DNA of 64,000 nt from DASUPK01 sp963848955 (lineage in GTDB: Bacteria; Actinomycetota; Thermoleophilia; Solirubrobacterales; 70-9). Positions 43,373 to 53,488 of the stretch are shown in pieces; the first letter of the stretch is position 1, and every line of letters starts with the position of its first letter. The position numbers were made by a program, and so were the translations under genes. The notes beneath the pieces are model-generated. The model made no database searches. It saw nothing but the letters and a program-made list of their open reading frames with translations, and was not told the DNA's origin. The DNA lies in NCBI GenBank assembly GCA_963848955.1, contig CAWKFQ010000010.1, positions 186,001 to 250,000 on the forward strand, given 5' to 3'.

Positions 43373-44137
43373 ACCCCGGTGAGGGTGATCAGGGACCACG
43401 ACGCCACGTAGATCGCCGTGTCGAAGTGGTCTCCCTCGAGATCGGGAATGTGGAGAAGCAGGGCGAACAGCTCCAGCAGCCCCAGGACGGTGTAGGCAAG
43501 CGCGGCGCCGCGGAAGCTGACGGGATCATCGTCGCGTACCGCGACCAGCGCGGCCACTCCGATCCCCAAGATGAAGGACCCGATTGCGCGCGAGGTGAGC
43601 GGTGTGAGCGCCCAAGGCCAGAGATCGTCCGCGAGTCCGGCCGAGAATAGGAGGACGCCTCCGGTCGCCAGCATCGCCACCCCTTCGAAGATGAGCAATG
43701 TGCGAAGCGGTCCGGGGAGCCGATGCGTCGGCCGTGGGTCCTCCCCGGGCGCACGCAGCTGGTCGGCCAGCGCCCAGATGAGCAGCGGCGGAACGAGTGC
43801 GTAGACGACGAGCCAGAAGACGCCGAAGAGGCTGTGGAGGTGGAACCGGTCGAGGTGGTAGAGGGTGACGACGAGGAGCAGAACCGCGATCACCGTCACC
43901 GGATACGCCGCGGGACGGGCCTCAGCCCAGGTCTCGGAGCGCGCGCGCGCTCAGGATGAGGACGAACGCGGCCCAATAGAAGGCTCCGAGGGTGGTGGCC
44001 GTGAGCGGGGGGGCGATCGTCCAGGCCCACCACTTGTCTGTGTGGGTGGCTCCGAAGAAGAGCAGCCCGCCGGCGATCAGGGCGAGCCCGGCGAACACCC
44101 AGAAGATCAGCTTCAGCCGCGGGGTAGTCAGCCGCAT
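43333..44137 (-). CDS. Polytopic membrane protein, frameshifted at a (GC)6 run
   Basis: The first frame starts at ATG 44137 (MRLTTPRLKLIFWVFAG) and has two helices, and the second frame continues VTVIAVLLLVVTLYHLDRFHLH with about five more. They join if one base is dropped, or a GC unit added, in the alternating GC run at 43939-43950, giving SETWAEARPAAYPVTV and about 267 residues. I know similar uncharacterised actinobacterial proteins with the same helix-HLDRFH-helix arrangement. TAGGAT lies eight bases before the ATG, again the leaderless pattern. Confidence 0.75.
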
Positions 44138-44380
44138 GGGGCGAGATCCTACGTCCGTCCGGCGTCGCTGGTCGGGCGCAGGATCGACCCGAACCTCAGG
44201 GGCAGCCTGCCGGACATCGTCCACTTCGCGACAGTGCCGACATTGCGGGGTCGCCTGCACGGCGTGCCCGACCCACGCCAGCCGCGGGGCCGCCAGGCGC
44301 TCAGGCGCCTCGCCGACGGGCGGGTGAGGATGACCGGGGAACCGGGTGCTCGGGCGGCGGCTGCTGCGCCTGCTGGCGGT
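44138..44380 (+). other. Intergenic stretch with possible ISAs1-type transposase remnant
   Basis: No complete gene is visible. One + frame reads LRGRLHGVPDPRQPRGRQAL around 44240-44310, which recalls the N-terminal PDPR..RG motif of ISAs1/H-repeat transposases. It lacks a start, has no catalytic domain and no terminal repeats, so it is at best a decayed fragment. Confidence 0.25.
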
Positions 44381-45812
44381 CTAAGCGAGGGACCGCGCCA
44401 GGTCGATGAGCAGGCGCACGCCGAATCCGGTTGGGCCCTTGCCGACGTACTCGCGCCCGACGTCCCAGGCGGTGCCGGCGATATCCAGGTGGACCCACGG
44501 CTTGCCGTCGACGAACTCCTCGAGGAACGACCCGGCGTAGATCGTGGATGCCTTCCGCTTCGACGAAGCGTTGGTGAGGTCCGCGACCGTGCCCTTGGTG
44601 AGCTCCTTGTACTCGGGGTGGAGGGGGAGACGCCAGGCGAGCTCCCCGGTTCGGGTGGCGGCCTCCTCGACCTCGGCGGCGAACGCGTCGTCGTTCGAGA
44701 TCAGCCCCGCGTAGGTGGAGCCCAGCGCGACCAGCACAGCGCCGGTCAGCGTGGCCAGGTCGACGATCCGGTCGGCGCCGAGCTCGACCGCGTAGGCGAG
44801 CGCGTCCGCGAGGATCAGTCGCCCCTCGGCGTCGGTGTTGTTGACCTCGACCGTCTTGCCGTTCAGCTGGGTGATGATGTCGCCGGGCTTGACGGCGGTG
44901 CCGCTCGGCATGTTCTCCGTCGAGGGGATCACAGCCAGGACGTCGATCGGCAGCTCGAGCTTGGCGAGCGCCGAGACCGTCTCGAGCACCGCGGCCGCGC
45001 CGGACATGTCCATCTTCATCTCCTGCATCCCGGCCGACGGCTTGATCGAGATTCCGCCCGAGTCGAAGGTGACGCCCTTGCCGACCAGGCCGAGGGTCTC
45101 GTCCCCGCCCGCCCTGGTAGCGGAGGACGATCAGCTGCGGCTCCTCGGCGGTTCCCTGAGAGACGGCGACCAGCCCGCCCATGCCCTTCTCCTTGATCTG
45201 CTCCCTGCCGAGCACCTCGAAGGTGACCGAGTCGTGCTCCTCGGCGATCGCGTTCGCGCGGCCCGCCAGGTAACTCGGGGTGACGACGTTGGAGGGCAGG
45301 TCCTGGAGCTCGCGGGCGAAGTTCTCAGCCTCGGCGCCGATGCGGGCGGCCTCGACTGCCTCGGCCAGGCCGCCGTCGCCGATCAGCGTGACCTCCTCGA
45401 GGCCCTTCGGGTCCTCGTCCTCGTCGTCACCCTTGCTCTTGAAGCGGTCGAAGCGGTAGGAGGCGAGGATCGCCCCCTCGACCATGGCGGTCGCTGCCGC
45501 CGGGTCGTCGCCGTCGGGTGCCTTCAGGGCCAGCGTGGAGGCGTCCATGGAGGCCGCAGTCCGCGCGGCGATCGCGGCGGCGACCCGGGCTCGCTCCGGT
45601 GTGAATTCATCCCGAGCGCCGAGGCCGACGACGAGCGCCCGCCTCGGGGTGCCGGGGTACACCAGCGTGGCCTTCTTGTAGGAGGCCTTGACGTCCTCGG
45701 ACCCGGGCGCGCCCGCGAGCGGCTCGGGAAGCTCATCGCCATCGAAGACGAGCACCCCGACGAAGTCGGACTCGACCTCGGCGAGCGGCTTGTCAGTGAC
45801 CTCGACTCGCAA
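44381..45812 (-). CDS. pepA: Leucyl aminopeptidase (M17), frameshifted in this sequence
   Basis: The N-terminal half (about residues 1-235) is in one frame, and the catalytic half starts in another after one extra G in the GGGG near 45104-45108. The repaired 476-residue protein carries LGLVGKGVTFDSGGISIKP with the metal-binding Lys and Asp, MKMDMSGAAAVLE, and NTDAEGRLILADAL, the M17 signature. It removes N-terminal residues from peptides using two metal ions. The TTG start has TAATCT eight bases upstream and no Shine-Dalgarno site. Divergent from the thiolase gene. Confidence 0.92.
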
Positions 45813-45902
45813 CGGGCGCCAGATTACAGACGGGCACTAGCATTCGAATCCGACTTGGGAACTGTCGGTGGCTTCGGCCGCCGGCGCAGACGAAAGGCGC
45901 AG

Positions 45903-47076
<1,174 letters not shown>

Positions 47077-47087
<11 letters not shown>

Positions 47088-47889
47088 CGGAGGTAGCGGG
47101 AAGGGCGCTGCCTTCTTCGATCTCGACAAGACCCTGATGGCGGGGTCAAGCGGGATGGTCTTCGCAAGGGTGGCGAACCGAAAGGGCTTCGTCCCCCGCG
47201 GCCAGCTCGCCAGGTGGGGCTTCGACCACCTGCGCTACCGATTGCGCGGGTCCTCGGACGAGCAGACGAATGCGGTGCTCGAGGTCGCGAAGCGGGTTTT
47301 TGCCGACCTCCCCGAGCGCGACATCGAGCGGATGGGGCCGGAGGTGCTGGCCGGGATCCTGCCCCGCATCTATCCACAGATGCTCGACGAGATCCACCGC
47401 CACCAGGACGAGGGCCGCGCCACCTTCATCGTCAGCGCCGCCGGCAACGACCTGGTGAAGACCCTGGCGGCGGTGCTCGGCATGGAAGGGGGGATCGGCA
47501 CCCGATGGGCTGTCGGTTCGGACGGCAAGTACACCGGGGAGATGGACGGGCCGTTCGTCTACGGCAAGGGCAAGGTCGAGGCGATGCGCCGCTTCGCGAA
47601 GAAGCACGACATCGACCTCGCTGAGTCCTGGGCGTACTCCGACTCGGTCAGCGACCTGCCGATGCTGCGCTCGGTGGGGCACGCGGTCGTCGTCAACCCG
47701 GACGGCCCCCTGCTCGAGATCGCCCGGCAGGAGGGATGGCAGGTGATGCGCTTCGAGAAGATCGGGCGCAAGCTCGCGATCGCCGGCGCCACGGCCCTCG
47801 CGGCCGCGGCGGGCGGTGCCGGCGCGCTTGCCTCGAGACGCCGGAACAGCCGCGGCCTGCGCCATACGCGGAGCCCTCTGCGCCGCTGA
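47077..47889 (+). CDS. HAD-IB family phosphatase (SerB-like)
   Basis: The 270-residue protein starts with AAFFDLDKTLMAGSS, the HAD motif I with the nucleophile Asp, has IVSAAGNDLVKTLAAVLG as motif II, and Lys plus AYSDSVSDLPML as motifs III-IV. This matches the HAD-IB group (phosphoserine phosphatase-like and CicA-type). A hydrophobic, Ala-rich stretch near the C-terminus could anchor it. It overlaps the thiolase by 11 bases. A TGGCCAA-T-TTGGCCA palindrome follows directly after the stop. Confidence 0.88.
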
Positions 47890-48187
47890 ATGGCCAATTT
47901 GGCCAGAACCTGTCCGATACCAAGTTCTGCGGGTTTGATCGAGCCCCGGATCGTGAGAAGCTCCGGCAGTGCTCGACTCGCGGACGCCCGCTTGGCGGAC
48001 GAGGGGCCGGGGGTTGGAAAAAAACAAGGTGCCCTCGCGGGCGTGTGATCCGCGACTGCCGGGCACGTGTCAGGAGAAACGCTTTTGGAGCGAATGACGG
48101 TGTCCGAGGCCGATCGGTCCCCAGCGGATACCGGGAACGCCGCCACTCGCTCCGAGCCTCCGGCGATAGGCGCCACGGAGCCGCGGG
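47890..48187. other. Intergenic region before the diguanylate cyclase
   Basis: It contains the odd palindrome TGGCCAA-T-TTGGCCA at 47891-47905 and a run of seven A near 48020. A short + frame from ATG 48094 reads MTVSEADRSPADTGNAATRS and could be the true 5' end of the GGDEF gene if an indel intervenes. Nothing else is evident. Confidence 0.4.
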
Positions 48188-48965
48188 GTGACGCTCACCC
48201 GCGTGAACGCGGCTGAGGAGCACGCTCGCGAGGCGGCCATGCGCGACGAGCTGGCGAAGGGGCGCGACACCGATGCGGCGGAGCGAGACCGTGCCGCCGA
48301 GACGCGCGATCACGAGATCGCGGCGGTGGAGAAGGCGGTCTCTCCCGATGGGCCCGTCACGGAGGGGCTGCGGCATCAGCTGCAGGCCCTGCTCGCCGAG
48401 GCCGCGGCGGATCGGGCAGGCTGCGGCGAGTGACCGGCGGCTCGCGGCACGCGACCGCGCGCGTTCGGCCGAGGAGCGGGTCTCCGCCATGGCGGCCCTC
48501 CGCGTGGCCCATTTCGATGACCTGACCGGCGCCCACCGGCGAGGGTTCGGCGAGGACCTGTTTCGCGCTGAGATTCACCGCGCCCGCCGGTCCGGCGCAC
48601 CGCTCGCGCTCGCGATCGTCGACGTCGACGGGCTCAAGGATGTCAACGACAGGGAGGGCCATCTCGCCGGGGACGCGCTCCTGCAGGACCTTGTCGCCGC
48701 GATCCGCGCGCACGTCCGCCCTTACGAACCAATCGTCCGGCTCGGCGGCGACGAATTCGCCTTCACGATCGCCGGCGTCGATAGGACCGGAGCCGAGGAG
48801 CGCTGTGCCGCCATCTGCGCCGACCTCGCGAGCCGGCCGAGCCAGGGCAGGATCACGCTCGGGATTTCCGAGCTGCGCGATGGCGACGACTTCGCGGAGC
48901 TCTCTCGGCGAGCGGATTCCGCGCTGATCGCCGCCCGGTTCGAGCAGCGTTCACGCTCGGGCTGA
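48188..48965 (+). CDS. GGDEF diguanylate cyclase with N-terminal coiled coil, frameshifted in this sequence
   Basis: The N-terminal part is a helical repeat with RD and AE pairs (RDELAKGRDTDAAERDRAAE). One extra A at 48418 shifts the frame; repair gives AAADRAAAASDRRLAARDRA and then the GGDEF domain: HFDDLTGAHRR, IVDVDGLKDVND and RLGGDEFAFTIAG, with an intact GGDEF active site. The inhibitory site has RPYE where RxxD is expected, so product inhibition is probably absent. It makes c-di-GMP, the ligand of the riboswitch at 8914. The start is uncertain. Confidence 0.83.
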
Positions 48966-48988
48966 CCCTCGATCTAGACTCTCGAACG

Positions 48989-50647
48989 ATGGCTGTAGAG
49001 CCCGACGCGCGGCGGCGCGCACACGAGTGGCTGTCCGAGGTCTACTCCCGGCTCGAGGAGCGGGAGGCGCTCTTCGAGACGATCTCCGGGCACGAGGTCA
49101 AGCCGCTCTACACCGAGGAGGATCGCGAGGGCACTGATCCGGAACGCGACCTCGGCTACCCCGGCGAGTTCCCCTACACCCGGGGCGTCTACCCCTCGAT
49201 GTACCGAGGGCGGCTCTGGACGATGCGCCAGTTCGCGGGCTTCGGCACCTCCGAGGAGACCAACGAACGCTTCCACTACCTGCTCGATCACGGCCAGACG
49301 GGGCTCTCGACCGCCTTCGACATGCCGACGCTGATGGGCCTCGACTCGGACGCCCATCGGTCGCTCGGTGAGGTCGGGGTGGAGGGGGTGGCGATCGACA
49401 CCCTCGATGACATGGAGACGCTGTTCGCCGGGATCGATCTTGGCAAGGTCACCACGTCGATGACGATCAACGCCCCCGCGGCGATCCTGCTCGCCTTCTA
49501 TGTCGCCACAGCCGAGGAGCAGGGCATACCGCCGGAGCGCCTCGGAGGCACGATCCAGACCGACATTCTCAAGGAGTACATCGCCCAGAAGGAGTGGTGC
49601 TTCCCGATCGAGCCGGCGATGCGCCTCGTCGGCGACATGATCGAGTGGTCCACCGAGCACATGCCTCGCTGGCACCCGATCTCGATCTCCGGATACCACA
49701 TTCGCGAGGCGGGCTCCACCGCCCAGCAGGAGCTCGCCTTCACTCTCAAGGATGGCTTCACCTACGTCGAGCAGGCGATCGAGCGTGGCCTGGACGTCGA
49801 CACGTTCGCGCCGCGGCTCTCCTTCTTCTTCAACGCCCACATCGACTTCTTCGAGGAGATCGCCAAGTACCGCGCCGCGCGCCGGATCTGGGCGCGTGAG
49901 ATGCGAGACACCTACGGCGCCAAGCGGGAGGAGTCATTGCGGATGCGCTTCCACACCCAGACCGCGGGCGTCTCGCTGACCGCGCAGCAGCCACAGAACA
50001 ACATCATCCGCACGGCGATCGAGGCGCTGGCGGGAGTGCTGGGCGGGACCCAGTCCCTGCATACCAACTCCTACGACGAGGCTCTAGCCCTACCGACGGA
50101 GGAGGCGGTCCGGATTGCGCTCCGAACGCAGCAGGTGATCGCGCATGAGACCGGCGTCGCGAACACGATCGACCCGCTCGGCGGTTCCTACTTCGTCGAG
50201 ACGCTCACGGACGAGATGGAGCGCGCCGCCTACGAGTATTTCGCCCGGATCGACGAGCTCGGCGGCATGGTGGAGGCGATCAAGCAGAACTTCCCCCAGC
50301 GGGAGATCGCCGACGCCTCCTTCCGCTATCAGCAGGAGGTTGATGCGAAGCAGCGGATCGTGGTCGGGGTGAACGACTACGTCCAGCAGGACGACGAGGA
50401 GATCCCGATCCTCCGCATCGACCCCGAGCTGGAGAAGAAGCAGAAGGGAAGGGTGGAGGCGACCAAGACGCGCCGCGACTCGGCCGAGGTGGAGCGGACG
50501 CTCGCCGAGCTGCGCTCGGCCGCCGCCACCGACGCCAACCTGATGCCTCCGATCCTCGACTGCGCCCGCGCCCGGGTCTCCGAGGGCGAGATGGTCGAGG
50601 CCCTCCAGCAGGTGTTCGGCTCCTACACCGAGCTGCCGGTCTTCTGA
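48989..50647 (+). CDS. Methylmalonyl-CoA mutase large (catalytic) subunit
   Basis: The 552-residue protein follows the TIM-barrel part of acyl-CoA mutases: EFPYTRGVYPSMYRGRLWTMRQFAGFG, then TGLSTAFDMPTLMGLDSD, and SISGYHIREAGSTA. The Tyr in PSMYRG fits methylmalonyl-CoA specificity of the archaeal-type enzyme better than isobutyryl-CoA mutase, but I cannot exclude the latter. B12 binding is on a separate subunit at 50999. TAGACT lies eight bases before the ATG, with no Shine-Dalgarno site. It converts methylmalonyl-CoA to succinyl-CoA, with MeaB (39489) as chaperone. Confidence 0.93.
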   Translation: MAVEPDARRRAHEWLSEVYSRLEEREALFETISGHEVKPLYTEEDREGTDPERDLGYPGEFPYTRGVYPSMYRGRLWTMRQFAGFGTSEETNERFHYLLDHGQTGLSTAFDMPTLMGLDSDAHRSLGEVGVEGVAIDTLDDMETLFAGIDLGKVTTSMTINAPAAILLAFYVATAEEQGIPPERLGGTIQTDILKEYIAQKEWCFPIEPAMRLVGDMIEWSTEHMPRWHPISISGYHIREAGSTAQQELAFTLKDGFTYVEQAIERGLDVDTFAPRLSFFFNAHIDFFEEIAKYRAARRIWAREMRDTYGAKREESLRMRFHTQTAGVSLTAQQPQNNIIRTAIEALAGVLGGTQSLHTNSYDEALALPTEEAVRIALRTQQVIAHETGVANTIDPLGGSYFVETLTDEMERAAYEYFARIDELGGMVEAIKQNFPQREIADASFRYQQEVDAKQRIVVGVNDYVQQDDEEIPILRIDPELEKKQKGRVEATKTRRDSAEVERTLAELRSAAATDANLMPPILDCARARVSEGEMVEALQQVFGSYTELPVF

Positions 50648-50664
50648 CGCTGAAAGGGTCTGCG

Positions 50665-50862
50665 CTACGCCGCGCTCGGCGCGGATTCCACGATCACGAT
50701 GACGTCACCCATCGGCCCGAGCTCCGAGCCCGCGAGGAACATGCGGCCGACGCCTCGGCGCTCGGACTCCGCCCTTGCAATGCGGCAGGCGTCGTCGCGA
50801 GCAAGTCCCCTCGCCACCACCTGCTCCCCATGTGCGTGATCTAGGAAAAGAACGTCGTACAC
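50665..50862 (-). CDS. Small conserved-looking protein between the mutase subunits, unknown
   Basis: The 65-residue product starts MYDVLFLDHAHGEQVVARGL at a GTG with a strong AGGAGG seven bases upstream, so it is well supported as a gene. It has a strand-helix-strand pattern (ARDDACRIARAESERRGVG, then MGDVIVIVESA), similar to small proteins of unknown function with a KH- or ACT-like mini-fold. It lies on the opposite strand between the two mutase subunits. Its promoter region holds an inverted repeat at 50934-50964. Confidence 0.7.
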   Translation of the reverse strand: MYDVLFLDHAHGEQVVARGLARDDACRIARAESERRGVGRMFLAGSELGPMGDVIVIVESAPSAA

Positions 50863-50933
50863 CGCTAGGCCTCCTGTCGCTGCGGTTCCCCTATTTGCCA
50901 CTAACCATTCTCGTATCGGCTTCCCTCGGTCGA

Positions 50934-50964
50934 AACCGTAGAAACTTCTTGTTCGATTACGGTT
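50934..50964. promoter_or_regulatory. Inverted repeat AACCGTA-N17-TACGGTT
   Basis: Two 7-base arms, AACCGTA at 50934-50940 and TACGGTT at 50958-50964, lie in the AT-richer gap between the divergent 65-residue gene and the mutase small subunit gene. It is a candidate operator. No adjacent regulator gene is present. Confidence 0.4.
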
Positions 50965-50998
50965 AACTCGCAGCGCAAGCAACCGCTCTCACCGAATA

Positions 50999-51430
50999 GT
51001 GCCGACCGAGCCCGCCAGAAAAATCAGGATCGTCGTCGCCAAGCCCGGATTGGACGGGCACGACCGCGGCGCGAAGATCATCGCGCGCGCCCTGCGCGAC
51101 GCGGGCATGGAGGTGATCTACACCGGCCTGCACCAGACGCCGGAGCAGATCGCCGAGACCGCGATCCAGGAGGACGCCGACGCCGTCGGGCTCTCGATCC
51201 TCTCCGGTGCACACATGACCCTGGTCCCGAGGGTGGTGGAGCTGCTCGCGGATCAGGGGGCGAGCGACGTCGTCGTCACCGTCGGCGGCACGATCCCCGC
51301 AGACGACATCCCCGAGCTCAAGAAGCTGGGGGTCGCGGAGGTGTTCACGCCCGGCGCGCCCACCGACGAAATCGTCGAGTTCGTCAGGCGGGCGGTCGCC
51401 GGGCGCGAAGAGGCCTCGGCGGCCAACTAG
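50999..51430 (+). CDS. Methylmalonyl-CoA mutase small subunit (B12-binding)
   Basis: The 143-residue protein is a stand-alone cobalamin-binding domain with the DxHxxG motif in GLDGHDRGAK (His is the lower cobalt ligand), then AVGLSILSGAHM and VTVGGTIPADDI for the nucleotide tail. Together with the large subunit it forms the adenosylcobalamin-dependent mutase. It starts with GTG 50999, without a Shine-Dalgarno site. It is separated from the large-subunit gene by the opposite-strand small gene, which is unusual for this pair. Confidence 0.93.
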   Translation: MPTEPARKIRIVVAKPGLDGHDRGAKIIARALRDAGMEVIYTGLHQTPEQIAETAIQEDADAVGLSILSGAHMTLVPRVVELLADQGASDVVVTVGGTIPADDIPELKKLGVAEVFTPGAPTDEIVEFVRRAVAGREEASAAN

Positions 51431-52013
51431 TACCTAGTAGCCCCCGCCGAGCCGCTGGAGCCGCCGCCGACGGACGAGCCGGTGGTGGTGGTGGTCGACG
51501 GCGGAGCCGCTTGCCCGATGCGGTGGCCGCGGTCCAGACGAAGTTCGTCCCTCCGAAGCTGTCGCTGAACCCGTTGCCGGTCGCCTGGCCCGGACCGTCC
51601 TCGACGAACGTGTAGAGCGGCAGGCCGCCGAAGGTCACCTGGCTCGAGCCGTCCGGACGTTTCACGTTGCCGAGCTTCGCCTGGACGGCGGAGTCATCGG
51701 CAGTCGGTTGTCCGCTGCCGGGCGCCGCGACGGGGACCCATTCGGTCAGGCAGTCACCCGTGCACGCGATCTTCGAGCTCGTGTCCATGTCGTTCGTGTA
51801 CAGAACCATGCCGCTCGAGTCCACCAGCGCGTTGTCCACGCCGGAGACGGACTTCGTGGCCACGGTCTCGTTGCTGCCGCCGGAGCCCGCCATTCCGCCG
51901 GCGAAGCCCGAGTTCGAGTTGTCGTTGTTGTCGCTGCCGCCGCACGCCGTCAGGCCGATGGCGACCAGCGCCATCGCGGCGATCGTCAAGAGCGGAGCAC
52001 GTTTGCGATTCAT
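51427..52013 (-). CDS. Secreted lipoprotein with COG4315-type repeats, frameshifted at the 3' end
   Basis: The protein has a lipoprotein signal peptide (LLTIAAMALVAIGLTACGGS, Cys at the lipobox) and a Ser/Asn/Gly linker. Two repeats follow with SSGMVLYTNDMDTSSKIACTGDCLTEWVP and GGLPLYTFVEDGPGQATGNG, the secreted-repeat family of unknown function (COG4315). As read, the frame ends in an Arg/Pro tail overlapping the mutase gene. Restoring one missing base near 51509-51512 gives GKAAPPSTTTTTGSSVGGG and a stop at 51427, about 195 residues. AAAGGACC precedes ATG 52013. Confidence 0.85.
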
Positions 52014-52134
52014 CTTTGGTCCTTTGCTTCGTTTCGGCCCCATCTCGGGCAGTAGTACGTCGCCATCGGCCGAGGTGGATTGCGTGAGCGATCGACACGC
52101 AATCCGCGCGGGTCCAGCGACCGTACATTCCTAT

Positions 52135-52686
52135 GTGGACCCTTCCGATGAGGCACTCCTCGCGGGTTTCGCGACCGGTGATCCCGGCACGGCCGCGGTC
52201 TTCGTGCGGCGCTTCCAGGGCCGCGTCTACGGCCTCGCCCTGACGATCGTCCGGCAGCCGGCGATCGCCGAGGAGGTCGCGCAGGAGACGTTCGCGAGGG
52301 TCTTCCGGCACGCCGGCAACTACGACGCGCGGAAGGGGCGGGTCTCGACCTGGCTGCTCTCCATCGCCCGCAACCTCGCAATCGACGTGACCCGGATGAA
52401 GCGGCTCGATCCGGTCGACCCGGAGGTGATCGCGGCTGAGCTCTCCCTGACCTCACATGAGCCCGCGGCGGACGAGATGGCCATACAGCCGGATGAGCGC
52501 GAGCAGCTGCGATCCGCGATCACCGACCTGCCCGACGACCAGCGGCGCGCGCTGGTCCTGGCCGCCTACATGGGCCGGACCGCGCGTGAGATCAGCGATC
52601 TGGACGACATACCGCTCGGGACCGTGAAGACGCGGATCCGGACGGCGATGCTCAAGCTGCGCGACGAGCTCGAGGTGGGGGAGTGA
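52135..52686 (+). CDS. ECF-family RNA polymerase sigma factor
   Basis: The 183-residue sigma70 relative has region 2 (RFQGRVYGLALTIVRQPAIAEEVAQETFARVF, with WLLSIARNLAIDVTR) and region 4 (LPDDQRRALVLAAYMGRTAREISDLDDIPLGTVKTRIRTA), and no regions 1 and 3. It starts at GTG 52135, with TACATT five bases before it, a leaderless arrangement. The long open frame upstream in the same phase runs through the opposite-strand lipoprotein gene and is not used. The anti-sigma gene follows with a one-base overlap. Confidence 0.92.
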   Translation: MDPSDEALLAGFATGDPGTAAVFVRRFQGRVYGLALTIVRQPAIAEEVAQETFARVFRHAGNYDARKGRVSTWLLSIARNLAIDVTRMKRLDPVDPEVIAAELSLTSHEPAADEMAIQPDEREQLRSAITDLPDDQRRALVLAAYMGRTAREISDLDDIPLGTVKTRIRTAMLKLRDELEVGE

Positions 52687-53357
52687 TGGATCCCCGCTGT
52701 GAGGAGATTCGAGAGCTGGCGCCCGAGCTGGCGCTCGGCATCGTCGAGGGCGAGGAGCGCGGCCGCCTGCTCGAGCACCTCGCCGACTGCCCGGACTGCC
52801 GCCGCCGAGTCGAGGAGCTCTCCGAGGTGGCGGACGAGCTGCTTCTGCTTGTCCCCCATCGAGAGGTACCGGTGGGATTCGAGTCCCAGGTGCTGGGCCG
52901 GATGCTGCCCGCGCCGCGTCCGCGGCGGCGCCGCCGGCGCCTGGCACTCGTTCTCGCCCCGGCCGCCGCCGCCCTGGCCGCAGCGGCGATCACGCTCGGA
53001 ATCGTCTGGAACGACGTGCAGACCGGACGGAACTACGAAGGCACCCTCGAGAAGGCGAACGGCAAGCAGTTCGAGGCTTATTCCCTATACGGCGGCAAGT
53101 CGTTCGCGGGGACCGTCTTCAGCTACGAGGGGGCGCCGAACTGGCTCCTGATCACGGTCGATCCGGCCCATCGTGCCGATCTGCGCAGCGCACAGCTGGT
53201 CATGGACGACGGCCGGCAGATCCCGCTGAATTGGTTCCACCTCGACCTCTCGGGCAGCTCGGGTGGAGGCATCCCGGTCGATCCGCATCACGTATCCGTG
53301 TTGCGGCTCCTCCCCGGGGCCCGAGATGATCCTCTGGTCGCGCGATTCGCCAGCTGA
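52686..53357 (+). CDS. Anti-sigma factor with zinc-binding ZAS domain
   Basis: The 223-residue protein has an N-terminal anti-sigma domain with the ZAS motif HLADCPDC (zinc ligands His-x3-Cys-x2-Cys, completed by an upstream residue), a basic stretch, one membrane helix (about residues 80-103) and an extracytoplasmic domain of the RskA type with NGKQFEAYSLYGG and TVDPAHRADLRSAQL. It would hold the ECF sigma factor inactive at the membrane until a signal. The ATG overlaps the sigma stop (TGATG), as is usual for such pairs. Confidence 0.9.
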   Translation: MDPRCEEIRELAPELALGIVEGEERGRLLEHLADCPDCRRRVEELSEVADELLLLVPHREVPVGFESQVLGRMLPAPRPRRRRRRLALVLAPAAAALAAAAITLGIVWNDVQTGRNYEGTLEKANGKQFEAYSLYGGKSFAGTVFSYEGAPNWLLITVDPAHRADLRSAQLVMDDGRQIPLNWFHLDLSGSSGGGIPVDPHHVSVLRLLPGARDDPLVARFAS

Positions 53358-53408
53358 CGCGGCAACCGGGTTCGAAGCCGCGCTGCGGGGTATGTCGTAA
53401 CGACTGAT

Positions 53409-53443
53409 TGACTGGTCAGTCAGCCAGGAGAAGTCGGTATCAT
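53409..53443 (+). promoter_or_regulatory. TetR-type operator and -10 box of etfBA
   Basis: TGACTG-GT-CAGTCA at 53409-53422 resembles operators of TetR regulators of fatty-acid degradation in actinobacteria, and TATCAT at 53438-53443 is a good -10 box. The operator would cover the -35 region. No TetR gene is in the window. Confidence 0.5.
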
Positions 53444-53488
53444 CCCGCGCCGCTACCTCCCTTTGCCCGTCCCCAAGGAGGACCGAAC

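Noticed and set aside
44240..44310. Active insertion sequence
   Set aside because: Only a PDPR..RG-like fragment is seen, with no terminal repeats, no target duplication and no catalytic residues.
43865..45196. 443-codon open frame on the + strand opposite pepA
   Set aside because: It is a GC-rich shadow: no domain is visible and the opposite strand holds a repaired, complete aminopeptidase.
53360..53395. GGGTTCGAAGCC resembling a tRNA T-arm
   Set aside because: No acceptor, D or anticodon stems could be built around it.
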